The notes below the pieces were generated by a model, which was not told where the DNA came from, did no database searches, and worked only from the letters and a program-made list of their open reading frames with translations. Below, piece by piece: positions 9,166 to 18,800 of a stretch of 64,000 bases of DNA (positions are counted from its first letter, which is position 1; each line of letters begins with the position of its first letter). The position numbers were made by a program, and so were the translations under genes. Origin of the DNA: Pseudomonas aylmerensis (lineage in GTDB: Bacteria; Pseudomonadota; Gammaproteobacteria; Pseudomonadales; Pseudomonadaceae); NCBI RefSeq assembly GCF_001702265.1, contig NZ_MAUE01000013.1:124001-188000 (forward strand), written 5' to 3'.

Positions 9166-9974
9166 TGCTTGCCTGCCCCATTTGCAGCGCACCGCTCAAC
9201 GCGGTGGACAACGGCGTGGCGTGCCCGGCCGGGCACCGTTTCGACCGTGCCCGCCAGGGTTACCTGAACCTGTTGCCGGTGCAGCACAAGAACAGCCGCG
9301 ACCCGGGCGATAACCTCGCGATGGTCGAGGCGCGCCGCGACTTCCTCAACGCCGGGCACTACGCCCCGGTGGCCAAGCGCCTGGCCGAACTGGCTCGCGA
9401 ACGTGCACCGCAGCGCTGGGTGGACATCGGCTGCGGCGAGGGTTACTACACCGCGCAAATCGCCGATGCCCTGCCCCATGCCGACGGCTATGCCCTGGAT
9501 ATCTCCAAGGAAGCGGTGAAGCGCGCCTGCAAGCGCAACCCGGCACTGACCTGGTTGATCGCCAGCATGGCCCGCGTGCCCTTGGCCGATGCCAGTTGCC
9601 AGTTTATCGCCAGCGTATTCAGCCCTCTGGACTGGCAGGAGGCCAAACGCCTGCTCAGCCCAGGCGGCGGCTTGATGAAGGTCGGCCCTACCGCCGGCCA
9701 CCTGATGGAGTTGCGCGAGCGTTTGTACGACGAAGTACGCGAGTACACCGACGACAAGCACCTGGCCCTGGTGCCGGAAGGCATGAGCCTGGCGCACACT
9801 GAAACGCTGTCGTTCACCCTGAGCCTGGCCGAGCCCAAGGACCGCGCCAACCTGCTGGCCATGACGCCCCACGGCTGGCGTGCGAGTGCCGAGCGCCGTG
9901 CCGAGGTGATCGAAGCGGTCGAGCCGCTGCAGGTCACGGTGTCGATGCGCTACGATTATTTCGTGCTTCAATAA
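9165..9974 (+). CDS. rlmA: 23S rRNA (guanine-N1) methyltransferase RlmA/RrmA
   Basis: The 269-aa product has an N-terminal zinc site, CPIC at residues 4-7 with a second pair in VACPAGH, typical of RlmA. The SAM-binding loop VDIGCGEGYYTAQIA follows. It methylates a guanine in helix 35 of 23S rRNA (G745 in E. coli; the G748 class is the Gram-positive counterpart). The start overlaps the dapE stop (TGATG), so the two are translationally coupled, and dapE-rrmA is the order known in P. aeruginosa. Confidence 0.9.
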   Translation: MLACPICSAPLNAVDNGVACPAGHRFDRARQGYLNLLPVQHKNSRDPGDNLAMVEARRDFLNAGHYAPVAKRLAELARERAPQRWVDIGCGEGYYTAQIADALPHADGYALDISKEAVKRACKRNPALTWLIASMARVPLADASCQFIASVFSPLDWQEAKRLLSPGGGLMKVGPTAGHLMELRERLYDEVREYTDDKHLALVPEGMSLAHTETLSFTLSLAEPKDRANLLAMTPHGWRASAERRAEVIEAVEPLQVTVSMRYDYFVLQ

Positions 9975-10022
9975 CCGACTTTTCCGCGAATGGATTTTCG
10001 AATCCCGCAACGAGGAACATCC

Positions 10023-10400
10023 ATGCGCCAACCTGATATCGAGATTTACCTGAAGGACGCTGACGTCGACCACAAGGCCATCGCCGCCTGGCTGAGCGCC
10101 GCCCTGGGCCCTTGCACCGACTGGGTCCAGAAGGGCCAGACCTACAAGTGCACGGCCGGCAGCGTGCCGGTTACCTGGCTGCCGAAAGCCGTGGGCAAAT
10201 GGAACAGCCTGTACCTGGAAAGTGACCAGACCCCGTGGGAAGACGACATCGCCTGCGCCCGCGCCGCATTTGCCGCGCTGAACGTCGAAGTGCGTTGCGC
10301 ACCGGGTACGTGGGTAGAAGAAGAAGGTGAGGAAAGTGCCGACACCTGGATTCGCATCAGCGCGGACGGTGAAGAGCAGATCACCTGGAAAACCGCATAA
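10023..10400 (+). CDS. conserved hypothetical protein (125 aa)
   Basis: This is a small acidic protein with no signal peptide or membrane segment. The ATG at 10023 is preceded by CGAGGAAC at 10010-10017, a good ribosome binding site, which is why I do not use the earlier TTG-type extension. It contains two cysteine-bearing segments (GPCTDW, YKCTAGSVP) and a tryptophan-rich middle. I do not recognise a named family. It stands 48 bp after rlmA in the same direction and may be part of that transcription unit. Codon use looks like that of its neighbours, so it is probably a genuine core Pseudomonas gene. Confidence 0.7.
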   Translation: MRQPDIEIYLKDADVDHKAIAAWLSAALGPCTDWVQKGQTYKCTAGSVPVTWLPKAVGKWNSLYLESDQTPWEDDIACARAAFAALNVEVRCAPGTWVEEEGEESADTWIRISADGEEQITWKTA

Positions 10401-10439
10401 AGTCAGGCTAACAAGGCCTCAATGTGCAAACCCAATCAA

Positions 10440-10531
10440 ATGTGGGAGCTGGCTTGCCTGCGATGGGCCCACCTCGGTCATTCAGCCAAACCGCGGCGAT
10501 GCTATCGCGGGCAAGCCCGGCTCCCACATTC
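10440..10531. repeat. REP doublet (REPIN)
   Basis: Opposed arms TGTGGGAGCTGGCTTGCCTG and GCGGGCAAGCCCGGCTCCCA enclose a core with CTCGGTCATTCAG and GCGGCGATGCTATCG. It separates two convergent genes. Confidence 0.9.
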
Positions 10532-10572
10532 GACCGGGTTCCCACATTTAAAGGTGTGTTGTGCCTATCGGG

Positions 10573-10782
10573 TTACAGCCCCACCACATCCTCCGCCTGC
10601 AACCCCTTCTCGCCGGTCACCACGGCGTACTCCACCTGCTGGCCTTCAGTCAACGAACGGTGGCCTTCACCGCGAATGGCGCGGTAGTGCACAAACACGT
10701 CCTTGCCGTCTTCACGCTGGATAAAGCCGTAGCCTTTTGCATCGTTGAACCACTTCACATTGCCGGTTTCGCGCGTTGCCAT
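10573..10782 (-). CDS. cold-shock domain protein (CspA family)
   Basis: This 69-aa single-domain OB-fold protein contains [15 protein letters not shown] (RNP1) and DVFVHYRAI (RNP2), the nucleic-acid-binding motifs of bacterial CspA proteins. The ATG at 10782 is preceded on the minus strand by GGGAGCAAAACAG. The frame stays open about 260 nt upstream, but that extension has no cold-shock homology and is probably the usual long 5' leader. Such proteins act as RNA chaperones. The gene is divergent from plsB with about 180 bp between the two starts. HYRAI replaces the common HFSAI, as in CapA/CspD-like pseudomonad members. Confidence 0.92.
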   Translation of the reverse strand: MATRETGNVKWFNDAKGYGFIQREDGKDVFVHYRAIRGEGHRSLTEGQQVEYAVVTGEKGLQAEDVVGL

Positions 10783-10963
10783 CTGTTTTGCTCCCACATG
10801 CTTTTTTATTGTTGAGTCGCTCACTGGAACTGCCGAGTATATGACAGGCTCAAAAACGATCAACTCAAGTTTACATCGCTGCTTTTTTGCCGATTTTCGG
10901 CGAATACGGCACACTACTCGCCCGAGCGCCTGCTCGGTTTTTTCCACTTGAAGCAGCTCGCCT

Positions 10964-13468
10964 ATGACCCGCTCCCCGTTCCGCCGTCTGGTGTTTGGCA
11001 CCTTGCGCCGACTGTTGTACCTCTGGGTTCGCTCGGAGACGATCAACCAGTCGTCCCTTACCCTTAACCTGGACCGCAGCCGGCCGGTGTTCTACGTCCT
11101 GCAATCGCCCTCCCTCAGCGAACTGGCCGTGGTCGATGCCGAGTGCACCAAGGCCGGCCTGCCGCGCCCGGTGCTGCCGGTGTCGGTGGGGCCACTGATG
11201 GAGCCCGCCGCATTCTTCTACCTCACGCCGGAACCAGACTGGCTCGGCCGCCAGGACAAGCGCGGTGCGCCGCCGACCCTGACCCGCCTGGTCAACACCC
11301 TGACCGAGCACGCCGAAGAGAATGCACAAATCATTCCGGTCAGCGTGTTCTGGGGGCAGTCCCCCGAGAGCGAGTCCAGCCCATGGAAGCTGCTGTTCGC
11401 CGACAGCTGGGCGGTCACCGGGCGTCTGCGCCGGCTGTTGAGCATCCTGATCCTCGGTCGCAAGACCCGTGTGCAATTCTCTGCGCCTATCAACCTGCGT
11501 GAATTGATCGAGCACAATAAAGGGCACGAACGCACCGTGCGCATGGCCCAGCGCATCCTGCGTGTGCACTTTCGTAACCTGAAGACTGCGGTAATCGGCC
11601 CCGACCTGTCCCACCGCCGCAATCTGGTGAAGGGCCTGGTGAACATGCCGCTGGTACGCCAGGCCATTGCCGACGAGGCCGAGCGCGAAAAGATCAGCCC
11701 GGAAAAAGCCAAGGCCCAGGCCCTGCGCTACGGCAACGAGATCGCCTCGGACTACACCTACACCGCGATCCGCTTCCTCGAAGTGGTGCTGAGCTGGTTC
11801 TGGAACAAGATCTACGACGGCATCAAGGTCAATAACATCGAAGGTGTGCAAAAGGTTGCCCAGGGCTACGAGGTGATCTACGTGCCCTGCCACCGCAGCC
11901 ATATCGACTACCTGCTGCTCTCGTACCTGCTGTTCAAGAACGGCCTGACGCCGCCGCATATCGCCGCCGGGATCAACCTCAACATGCCGGTGATCGGCAG
12001 CCTGCTGCGCCGTGGCGGTGCGTTTTTCATGCGCCGCACCTTCAAGGGCAACCCGCTGTACACCTCGGTGTTCAACGAATACCTGCACACCCTGTTCACC
12101 AAAGGCTTCCCGGTGGAGTACTTCGTCGAGGGCGGGCGCTCGCGCACCGGGCGCATGCTGCAGCCGAAGACCGGGATGCTGGCGATCACCCTGCGCAGCT
12201 TCCTGCGCTCTTCGCGCATGCCCATCGTGTTCGTGCCGGTGTACATCGGCTACGAGCGCGTGCTCGAAGGCCGCACCTACCTCGGCGAGCTGCGGGGCGC
12301 GAGCAAGAAGAAAGAGTCGATCTTCGATATTTTCAAAGTGGTCGGCGCACTCAAGCAGCGCTTCGGCCAGGTGGCGGTCAACTTTGGCGAGCCGATCAAG
12401 CTGGCGGAATTTCTCGACGCCGAACAACCGGATTGGCGTGCCCAGGAACTGGGCCCGACCTACAAGCCGGCCTGGCTCAACGAAACCACCAACCGCCTCG
12501 GCGAGCAGGTGGCCCGCCATCTTAACGAAGCGGCAGCCGTGAACCCGGTGAACCTGGTGGCCCTGGCGCTGCTGTCCACCACGCGCCTGGCCCTGGATGA
12601 ACAGGCCATGGCCCGCCAGCTCGACCTGTACCTGGCGCTGCTGCGCCGCGTGCCGTATTCGCCGCATACCACCCTGCCCGAAGGCGATGGCCTGGCGCTG
12701 ATCAAGCACGTCAAGGACATGGACCTGCTGTCGGAACAGAGCGACGCCCTCGGCAAGATTCTGTACCTGGACGAGCAGAACGCCGTCCTGATGACCTACT
12801 ACCGCAACAACGTGCTGCACATCTTCGCCCTGCCGGCGCTGCTGGCGAGCTTCTTCCAGAGCAGTTCGCGGATGAGCCGCGAGCAGATCCTGCGCTACAC
12901 CCACGCACTCTACCCGTACCTGCAATCGGAACTGTTTATCCGCTGGTCGCTGGAAGAACTGGACAGTGTGATCGACCAATGGCTGGAGGCGTTTGTCGAA
13001 CAGGGCCTGCTGCGTTTCGAGAACAACGTGTACCTGCGCCCGGCGCCAAGTTCGCGGCACTTCGTGCTGCTGACACTGCTGTCCAAGAGCATCGCCCAGA
13101 CCCTGCAACGCTTCTACATGGCGATTTCGCTGTTGCTCAACAGCGGCCAGAACAGCATCAGCGCCGAAGAACTGGAAGACCTGTGCACGATCATGGCCCA
13201 GCGCCTGTCGATCCTGCATGGCCTCAACGCCCCGGAATTCTTCGACAAGAGCCTTTTCCGACATTTCATCCAGACCTTGCTGGAGCAAGATGTGCTGCGC
13301 CGCGACGAGGCCGGCAAGTTGAGCTACCACGACCTGCTCGGTGAACTCGCCGAAGGGGCCGCCAAACGCGTGTTGCCGGCGGACATTCGCCTGTCGATCC
13401 GCCAGGTGGCCTTGCATCGTGTGGACGGTGCGGCTGAGGCGCCTGTCGAAACCGAAGAAAGCCGCTAG
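10964..13468 (+). CDS. plsB: glycerol-3-phosphate 1-O-acyltransferase
   Basis: This 834-aa membrane-bound enzyme acylates sn-glycerol-3-phosphate, the first step of phospholipid synthesis. The four acyltransferase blocks are visible: [12 protein letters not shown] (H-x4-D catalytic pair), [22 protein letters not shown] and [12 protein letters not shown]. The length matches the PlsB family. The ATG at 10964 follows a weak ribosome site (GCAGCTCGCCT). It is divergent from the cold-shock gene. The opposite strand carries a very long but meaningless open frame. Confidence 0.95.
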   Translation: MTRSPFRRLVFGTLRRLLYLWVRSETINQSSLTLNLDRSRPVFYVLQSPSLSELAVVDAECTKAGLPRPVLPVSVGPLMEPAAFFYLTPEPDWLGRQDKRGAPPTLTRLVNTLTEHAEENAQIIPVSVFWGQSPESESSPWKLLFADSWAVTGRLRRLLSILILGRKTRVQFSAPINLRELIEHNKGHERTVRMAQRILRVHFRNLKTAVIGPDLSHRRNLVKGLVNMPLVRQAIADEAEREKISPEKAKAQALRYGNEIASDYTYTAIRFLEVVLSWFWNKIYDGIKVNNIEGVQKVAQGYEVIYVPCHRSHIDYLLLSYLLFKNGLTPPHIAAGINLNMPVIGSLLRRGGAFFMRRTFKGNPLYTSVFNEYLHTLFTKGFPVEYFVEGGRSRTGRMLQPKTGMLAITLRSFLRSSRMPIVFVPVYIGYERVLEGRTYLGELRGASKKKESIFDIFKVVGALKQRFGQVAVNFGEPIKLAEFLDAEQPDWRAQELGPTYKPAWLNETTNRLGEQVARHLNEAAAVNPVNLVALALLSTTRLALDEQAMARQLDLYLALLRRVPYSPHTTLPEGDGLALIKHVKDMDLLSEQSDALGKILYLDEQNAVLMTYYRNNVLHIFALPALLASFFQSSSRMSREQILRYTHALYPYLQSELFIRWSLEELDSVIDQWLEAFVEQGLLRFENNVYLRPAPSSRHFVLLTLLSKSIAQTLQRFYMAISLLLNSGQNSISAEELEDLCTIMAQRLSILHGLNAPEFFDKSLFRHFIQTLLEQDVLRRDEAGKLSYHDLLGELAEGAAKRVLPADIRLSIRQVALHRVDGAAEAPVETEESR

Positions 13469-13519
13469 ATTGAATAAGGCGTCGGTTAGATGCCGGCGCC
13501 GTTGAAAAGGAGCTGTACC

Positions 13520-13921
13520 ATGAAAAAGATCATCCTCCTGGGCCTCACCGCCTTGCTCGGAGCCTGCCAATCCATGAGCCCGCCCCCCAAGGCCAACCTC
13601 GATGGCGAAGTGTTCTACCTGCAGCGCATTGCCCTGCCGCCCGCCGCCACCTTGAGCGTCAGCCTGCAGGACGTGTCCCTGGCGGACGCGCCCGCGGTGG
13701 TCCTGGCCGAGCAGAAAGGCCCGGTCAAAGGCCAGGTGCCGCTGCCGTTTCACCTCAGCTACGACCCGGCCCAGGTCAAGCCGGGCCACAGTTATGCGGT
13801 GAGTGCTCGCATCGAACTGGATGGCAAGCTACTGTTTATCACCACCGAACGGCACGCTGTGCAGCTCAACGGCCAGGATCCACAGCCGCTGCGCCTGCGG
13901 GTTGATGCGGTCGCTCAGTGA
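13520..13921 (+). CDS. YbaY-family lipoprotein
   Basis: The 133-aa product starts with a lipoprotein signal, MKKIILLGLTALLGACQSMS, where the lipobox LGAC places the lipidated cysteine at residue 16. The remainder matches the YbaY/type III secretion system pilotin-like beta fold seen in small lipoproteins: NLDGEVFYLQRIALPPAATL and PFHLSYDPAQVKPGHSYAV. AAAAGGAG at 13505-13512 is the ribosome site. It lies 51 bp after plsB in the same direction. E. coli YbaY has no firmly assigned role, so function is open; an outer-membrane location on the periplasmic face is likely because there is no Asp at position +2. Confidence 0.8.
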   Translation: MKKIILLGLTALLGACQSMSPPPKANLDGEVFYLQRIALPPAATLSVSLQDVSLADAPAVVLAEQKGPVKGQVPLPFHLSYDPAQVKPGHSYAVSARIELDGKLLFITTERHAVQLNGQDPQPLRLRVDAVAQ

Positions 13922-13961
13922 ATTCATCGAACACTTGATTTACGCACATAAGGAAGCGCCC

Positions 13962-14651
13962 ATGCTCCGTAATTCCCTTCGCCTCACTGCCCTGTGCGCC
14001 GGCCTGCTGTTCGGCGCCAACGCCATGGCCTTGAACCTTGGCAGCCTGTCCCAGGGCGACGCCACCGGCGGCCTCAAGGACGCACTGACCCAGGGCGCAC
14101 AGATCGCCGTGAAACAACTGGGCGTGCCCGGCGGTTTCAGCAACAACCCTGAAGTGAAGATCGGTCTGCCAGGCAAGCTCGGCAAAGTCGCCGACAAGTT
14201 GAAAATGTTCGGCATGGGCGACCAGGTCACCCAGCTCGAAACCAGTATGAACAAGGCCGCCGAAACCGCCGTGACCCAGGCCCAGCCGATCCTGGTCAAT
14301 GCCGTGAAAAACATGAGCGTGACCGACGCCAAGGGCATTCTCACCGGCGGCCAGGACTCGGCCACTCAGTACCTGAACAAAAGCAGCCGCGAAGAAATCC
14401 GCGCCAAGTTCCTGCCGATCGTCAAGGCCGCCACCGACAAGGTCGGCGTGGCCCAGCAGTACAACGCCCTGGCCGGCAAGGCCGCAGCCTTTGGCGCTGT
14501 GGATGCCAAGAGCGCCAACGTCGAGAACTACGTGACCGAGCAGGCACTGGACGGTTTGTTCAAGATGATTGCGCAGCAGGAAGAAACGATTCGCAAGAAC
14601 CCGGCCGCTGCGGCGACCAGCCTGGCGAAGAAGGTGTTTGGCGCGTTGTAA
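13962..14651 (+). CDS. DUF4197 domain protein, exported
   Basis: The 229-aa product has a cleavable signal peptide (LRLTALCAGLLFGANAMA, cleavage near residue 23) and then a helical DUF4197 domain: GGLKDALTQGAQIAVKQLG, KMFGMGDQVTQLETSMN, and the terminal segment SLAKKVFGAL. It is predicted to be periplasmic. Function is unknown for the family. AAGGAAG at 13950-13956 is the ribosome site. A degraded second copy of its last codons lies at 15387-15415, beyond the LysE gene (see findings). Confidence 0.85.
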   Translation: MLRNSLRLTALCAGLLFGANAMALNLGSLSQGDATGGLKDALTQGAQIAVKQLGVPGGFSNNPEVKIGLPGKLGKVADKLKMFGMGDQVTQLETSMNKAAETAVTQAQPILVNAVKNMSVTDAKGILTGGQDSATQYLNKSSREEIRAKFLPIVKAATDKVGVAQQYNALAGKAAAFGAVDAKSANVENYVTEQALDGLFKMIAQQEETIRKNPAAAATSLAKKVFGAL

Positions 14652-14681
14652 TTCCAGATCGCCCGTTGGGTGCCCCCTCAC

Positions 14682-14715
14682 AACGCCAGGGTCGTTCATC
14701 ACGATGCCTGGCGTT
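14682..14715 (+). terminator. rho-independent terminator after the DUF4197 gene
   Basis: A 9-bp stem, AACGCCAGG / CCTGGCGTT, is followed by TTTTAT. It can also serve the convergent LysE gene. Confidence 0.85.
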
Positions 14716-14729
14716 TTTATGTCACCGGC

Positions 14730-15323
14730 TCAATAAAACAGCGAGTCAGCCAGTCGCCCTATCATGAGCGTGGCAAAACAGCAGATGGCCACAGAGGTCG
14801 CACGATTGATCTTCAAGGGCGTCAGCCAGGTCTTGCGGATACCCTCGAATTGACCGCCGAGCATTATCCAGGCCGACCCCACGGGTATCACTACCAGCGC
14901 CAGCGTAGTCATGAAGAGCGCGTAGTCCGCCAGCGCGGTAAATGTGTGCGCTGGAGCGATGAAGGAAACGATCAACAGGCCCTTGGGATTCATCACTGTC
15001 AGCCAGAAGAAATAAAGCCCGGAGAATCGATCCTTGCCTGGGGTGATGGTTTCGCCCTTGCGTTGCCATAGCTGGTAGGAAACGTACAGCAAGTAACAGG
15101 CCGCGGCCATTTGCGTAGCCTTCAATGCCCAAGGCGAATACGCGGCCAGATAAACCAGTGCAACGCCCCACAGGGAGACTTGCAGCACGTAGGCCAAGCA
15201 CTCGACGAAGGCCAGTTTCCACGACGTCCGAAAACCAAGCAGCATGCCCGCGCGCAGCAGCAGGGTGTTTGTCGGCCCGGGCACAGCCAGGAGCAGCACC
15301 AGCGCCGAAACGGTACCCAGCAT
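14730..15323 (-). CDS. LysE/RhtB-family exporter
   Basis: This 197-aa inner-membrane protein begins MLGTVSALVLLLAVPGPTNTLLL. The PGPTN motif in the first helix is the signature of LysE/RhtB amino-acid exporters. Several further hydrophobic helices follow, including SGLYFFWLTVMNPKGLLIV with the conserved NPK. Substrate cannot be told; family members export lysine, homoserine, threonine or similar small metabolites. It lies between the intact DUF4197 gene and a fragment of another DUF4197 gene, which suggests insertion or rearrangement at this spot. Confidence 0.85.
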   Translation of the reverse strand: MLGTVSALVLLLAVPGPTNTLLLRAGMLLGFRTSWKLAFVECLAYVLQVSLWGVALVYLAAYSPWALKATQMAAACYLLYVSYQLWQRKGETITPGKDRFSGLYFFWLTVMNPKGLLIVSFIAPAHTFTALADYALFMTTLALVVIPVGSAWIMLGGQFEGIRKTWLTPLKINRATSVAICCFATLMIGRLADSLFY

Positions 15324-15358
15324 GAAATTATCCTAAGTCGGTCATGATCGATGGTCTT

Positions 15359-15416
15359 TGCGCCGATGGCTGTTACGGCTGCCAACCTGGCGAACAAAGT
15401 GTTGGGGGCGTTGTAT
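15359..15416 (+). pseudogene. 3' fragment of a second DUF4197 gene
   Basis: The segment at 15387-15415 matches 14622-14650, the last codons of the intact DUF4197 gene, at 25 of 29 bases. It encodes NLANKVLGAL, against SLAKKVFGAL in the intact protein, in the same strand orientation. Upstream bases give a short alanine-containing stretch (AVTAA) that also resembles AAAAT of the intact gene, then the similarity fades. No start codon or full domain remains. It appears to be the tail of a lost or truncated paralog. Confidence 0.6.
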
Positions 15417-15439
15417 CACAGAGGCGGTTATTTATCGTG

Positions 15440-15470
15440 AAAAAAGCAAACGCCCCGTGGTGTTCGGGGC
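15440..15470 (-). terminator. terminator for the hrp-box ORF at 15519
   Basis: The stem GCCCCG (15452-15457) / CGGGGC (15465-15470) is followed on the minus strand by TTT and then a run of six T (15445-15440). It closes the short transcription unit that begins at the hrp box at 15814. Confidence 0.65.
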
Positions 15471-15518
15471 TCTTGCAATTGCAGAGTGCGAAAAGACGCA
15501 CGCAGACAATCAAAGCAT

Positions 15519-15728
15519 TCAGCGGCTGATGAGGGTGTTGGTATTGGTGTTCTGGATCGAGATACTGTTTGTGGGTTGCGCAGCCCAGTTAATCGATCGG
15601 TTTTCCATGTTCGATACTCTATCCTCCAGCCGGTTTTGCCTATGCTGATGTGAGTCACAACCGTGGCTCGTTTGCGGTAGCTGGCCACCCAACATTTGAC
15701 CCACCATCATATACAAATTGCCAATCAT
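15519..15728 (-). CDS. small hrp-box-controlled protein, candidate type III secretion substrate (69 aa)
   Basis: I recognise no family. The ATG at 15728 follows GAGGCGGAAATCAG, a good ribosome site. The N-terminus MIGNLYMMVGQMLGGQLPQ has no acidic residue in the first 25 positions and Ile at position 2; the C-terminus is polar (NTNTNT then LISR). The frame is preceded by a perfect HrpL-type promoter 85 nt upstream and followed by a terminator, so the unit is complete. GC is visibly lower than in mexK or the LysE gene. A 9-codon frame (start 15757) ends in an ATGA overlap with this ATG and could couple translation. Reality of the protein is inferred from context, not homology. Confidence 0.5.
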   Translation of the reverse strand: MIGNLYMMVGQMLGGQLPQTSHGCDSHQHRQNRLEDRVSNMENRSINWAAQPTNSISIQNTNTNTLISR

Positions 15729-15813
15729 CTGATTTCCGCCTCTATGAATGTCATGGAAACTTTATCTTCGCGATCAAACCGACCGAATAAAGTACCTGCC
15801 TGACAGGTAACCT

Positions 15814-15841
15814 TGTGTGGCACGCGTGAGAAAAAGGTTCC
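15814..15841 (-). promoter_or_regulatory. hrp box (HrpL-type ECF sigma promoter) 1
   Basis: On the minus strand the sequence is GGAACC, 15 bases, CCACACA. This is an exact match to the HrpL consensus GGAACC-N15/16-CCACNNA. It begins 29 bp beyond the mexK stop and points at the 69-aa ORF starting at 15728. Confidence 0.85.
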
Positions 15842-15869
15842 CAATCAGCGCGCCAAGTCAGTCTCAGGC

Positions 15870-18800
15870 CTACACGACATCCTTCCTCACCCGGAACCAC
15901 GCCGCATACAGCGCCGGCAAGAACAGCAACGTCAACGCCGTCGCCACAATCAGCCCGCCCATGATCGCCACGGCCATCGGCCCGAAGAACACACTGCGTG
16001 ACAGCGGGATCATCGCCAGCACCGCCGCCAGGGCCGTGAGCACAATCGGGCGGAAACGTCGCACGGTGGCTTCGATGATCGCCTGCCACGGCGCCAGCCC
16101 GGCCTTGATGTCCTGTTCGATCTGGTCCACCAGGATCACCGAGTTACGCATGATCATCCCCGACAACGCGATGGTGCCCAGCATGGCCACGAACCCGAAG
16201 GGCTGGCGGAATACCAGCAGGAACAGCGTCACACCGATCAATCCCAGAGGCGCTGTAAGAAACACCATCGCCGTGCGTGAGAAACTGCGCAGCTGCAGCA
16301 TCAGCAAGGTCAGCACCACCACGATGAACAGCGGCACGCCAGCCTTCACCGAGTTCTGCCCGCGGGTAGAGTCTTCAACGGTACCGCCGACTTCCAGCAA
16401 GTAGCCATCCGGCAGTTCGGCGCGCACCTCTTCAAGGGTCGGCAGGATCTGCTGGACCAGCGTCGCCGGCTGTTCCTTGCCGTAGATATCAGCGCGCACG
16501 GTCACCGTCGGCAGACGGTTGCGGTGCCAGATGATGCCCTCCTCAAAGCCGTACTCAAGGGTCGCAATCTGCGACAGCGCCACGCTTTTGCCGTTGTCGG
16601 TCGGCACGGCCAGGCTCGGCAGCAGCGACAACTCGGTGCGCTCATGCACGGTGCCGCGCAAGAGGATTTCGATCAACTCGTTGTCTTCGCGGAACTGGCT
16701 GACGCTGGAACCGGTGAGTGAACTCTGGAGGAATTTCGACAGGTTGGCGGTGCTCACACCGAGGGCGCGGGCGCGGTCCTGGTCGATATTGAGGTAGACG
16801 ATTTTGCTCGGCTCTTCCCAGTCCAGGTGCACATTGACCACGTGGGTATTTTCGCGCACCTTGGCCGCCACTTTGCGTGCGAGGGCGCGGACTTCTTCGA
16901 TATGTTCACCGGTCACGCGAAACTGCACCGGGTAGCCCACAGGCGGGCCGTTTTCCAGGCGCGTGACACGGGAGCGCAGCTCGGGGAATTGTTCGTTGAG
17001 GGTTTCGATCAGCCAGGTGCGCAGGCTTTCGCGCTCCTCGATGGTCTTGGCCAGCACCACGAACTGCGCAAAGCTGGCCGCCGGCAGCTGCTGGTCCAAC
17101 GGCAGATAGAAACGCGGCGAGCCGGTACCGACGTAGGCCACATAGTTATCGATGCCGGCATGTTCCTTGAGCAGGGCTTCCAGGCGCTTGACCTGATCGG
17201 CGGTGTTGCTCAGGGAGGTGCCTTCGGCCAGTTTCAAGTCGACCATCAGCTCCAGACGGCCCGAGGCCGGGAAGAACTGCTGCGGGACAAAACGGAACAG
17301 TGCCACCGAGCCGATAAACAGCAGCAGCGTCAGGACGATCACGGTTTTACGCCGGCGCACGCACCACTCCACCAAACGTCTTACGCGCTGATAGAACGGC
17401 GTGCCGTAGGGATCAGGACCATCGGCGCCGTGTTTGGCTGCGTGAATTTTCGCCAGGTCCGGCAGGAGCTTTTCCCCCAGATACGGCACGAACACCACCG
17501 CAGCGACCCACGAGGCCAGCAACGCAATGGTCACCACCTGGAAGATCGAGCGGGTGTATTCACCGGTACTCGACTGCGCGGTGGCGATGGGCAGAAAGCC
17601 CGCCGCCGTGATCAACGTGCCGGTGAGCATCGGGAACGCCGTGCTGGTCCAGGCGAAACTCGCGGCTTTAAGACGGTCGTAGCCCTGCTCCATCTTGATC
17701 GCCATCATCTCCACGGCGATGATCGCATCGTCCACCAGCAAACCCAGGGCCAATACCAGCGCACCGAGGGAGATCTTGTGCAGGCCGATGCCAAGGTAAT
17801 ACATGCTGGCAAAGGTCATCGCCAGCACCAACGGAATCGCCAGCGCCACGACCATGCCGGTGCGAATGCCGAGGGAGAAGAAACTCACCAGCAAAACAAT
17901 CGCCAGGGCCTCAGCCAGGACCTGGACGAATTCGCCGACACTGGTTTTCACCGCTGCCGGTTGGTCCGACACCTTGCGCAGTTGCATGCCGGCAGGAAGG
18001 TTCTTCTGCAAGCGTGCGAATTCGCCTTCCAGCGCCTTGCCCAACACCAGGATGTCGCCACCATCACGCATGGCCACGGCCAGGCCAATGGCGTCTTCGC
18101 CCATGTAGCGCATGCGCGGTGCCGGTGGGTCGTTGAAGCCGCGGTGGATGTCGGCAACATCACCGATGCGGAAGGTGCGATCACCCACCCGAATCGGGAA
18201 AGCGCGGATCTCGTCCACCGTCTTGAAGTTGCCCGACACCCGCAGTTGCACACGCTCGCTCGGTGTTTCAAAGAACCCGGCGGTGGACACCGCATTCTGT
18301 TCCTGCAGCGCCTGCTGCACCGCCGCCAATGGCAGGCCGAGGGTGGCGAGCTTGAGGTTGGATAACTCGATCCAGATCTTTTCGTCCTGCAGGCCCAGCA
18401 GCTCGACCTTGCCCACATCCGGCACGCGCTGCAGCTGAATCTGGATGCGGTCGGCGTAGTCCTTGAGCACGGCGTAGTCAAAACCATCGCCGGTCAGCGC
18501 GTAGATGTTGCCAAAGGTGGTGCCGAATTCATCATTGAAAAACGGTCCCTGGATATCCGGCGGCAGGGTCTGGCGAATATCGCTGATTTTCTTGCGTACC
18601 TGGTACCACAACTCGGGAATCTGCGCCGAGTGCATGGAGTCGCGGGCCATGAAGGTGACCTGGGATTCGCCGGGACGCGAGAACGAGACAATGCGCTCGT
18701 AGTCGCCGGTCTCCATGAGTTTCTTCTCGATACGCTCGGTCACCTGGCGTGAAACTTCCTGGGCCGTGGCACCGGGCCAGTTGGTCTTGATCACCATGGC

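Noticed and set aside
10783..11046. N-terminal extension of the cold-shock protein to 157 aa
   Set aside because: The extension has no cold-shock homology, and the ATG at 10782 has its own ribosome site; long untranslated leaders are normal for this family.
10871..13789. Minus-strand open frame of 972 codons opposite plsB
   Set aside because: It is a high-GC antisense shadow: composition is His/Gln/Arg-rich, no domain is visible, and plsB on the plus strand has full catalytic motifs.
15428..15688. Alternative 86-codon GTG frame in the first hrp-box unit
   Set aside because: It overlaps the 69-aa frame, has no ribosome site and runs through the terminator stem.
16827..18365. Plus-strand 512-codon frame opposite mexK
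   Set aside because: It has no start context and is low-information His/Arg/Gln-rich sequence over a clear RND transporter.
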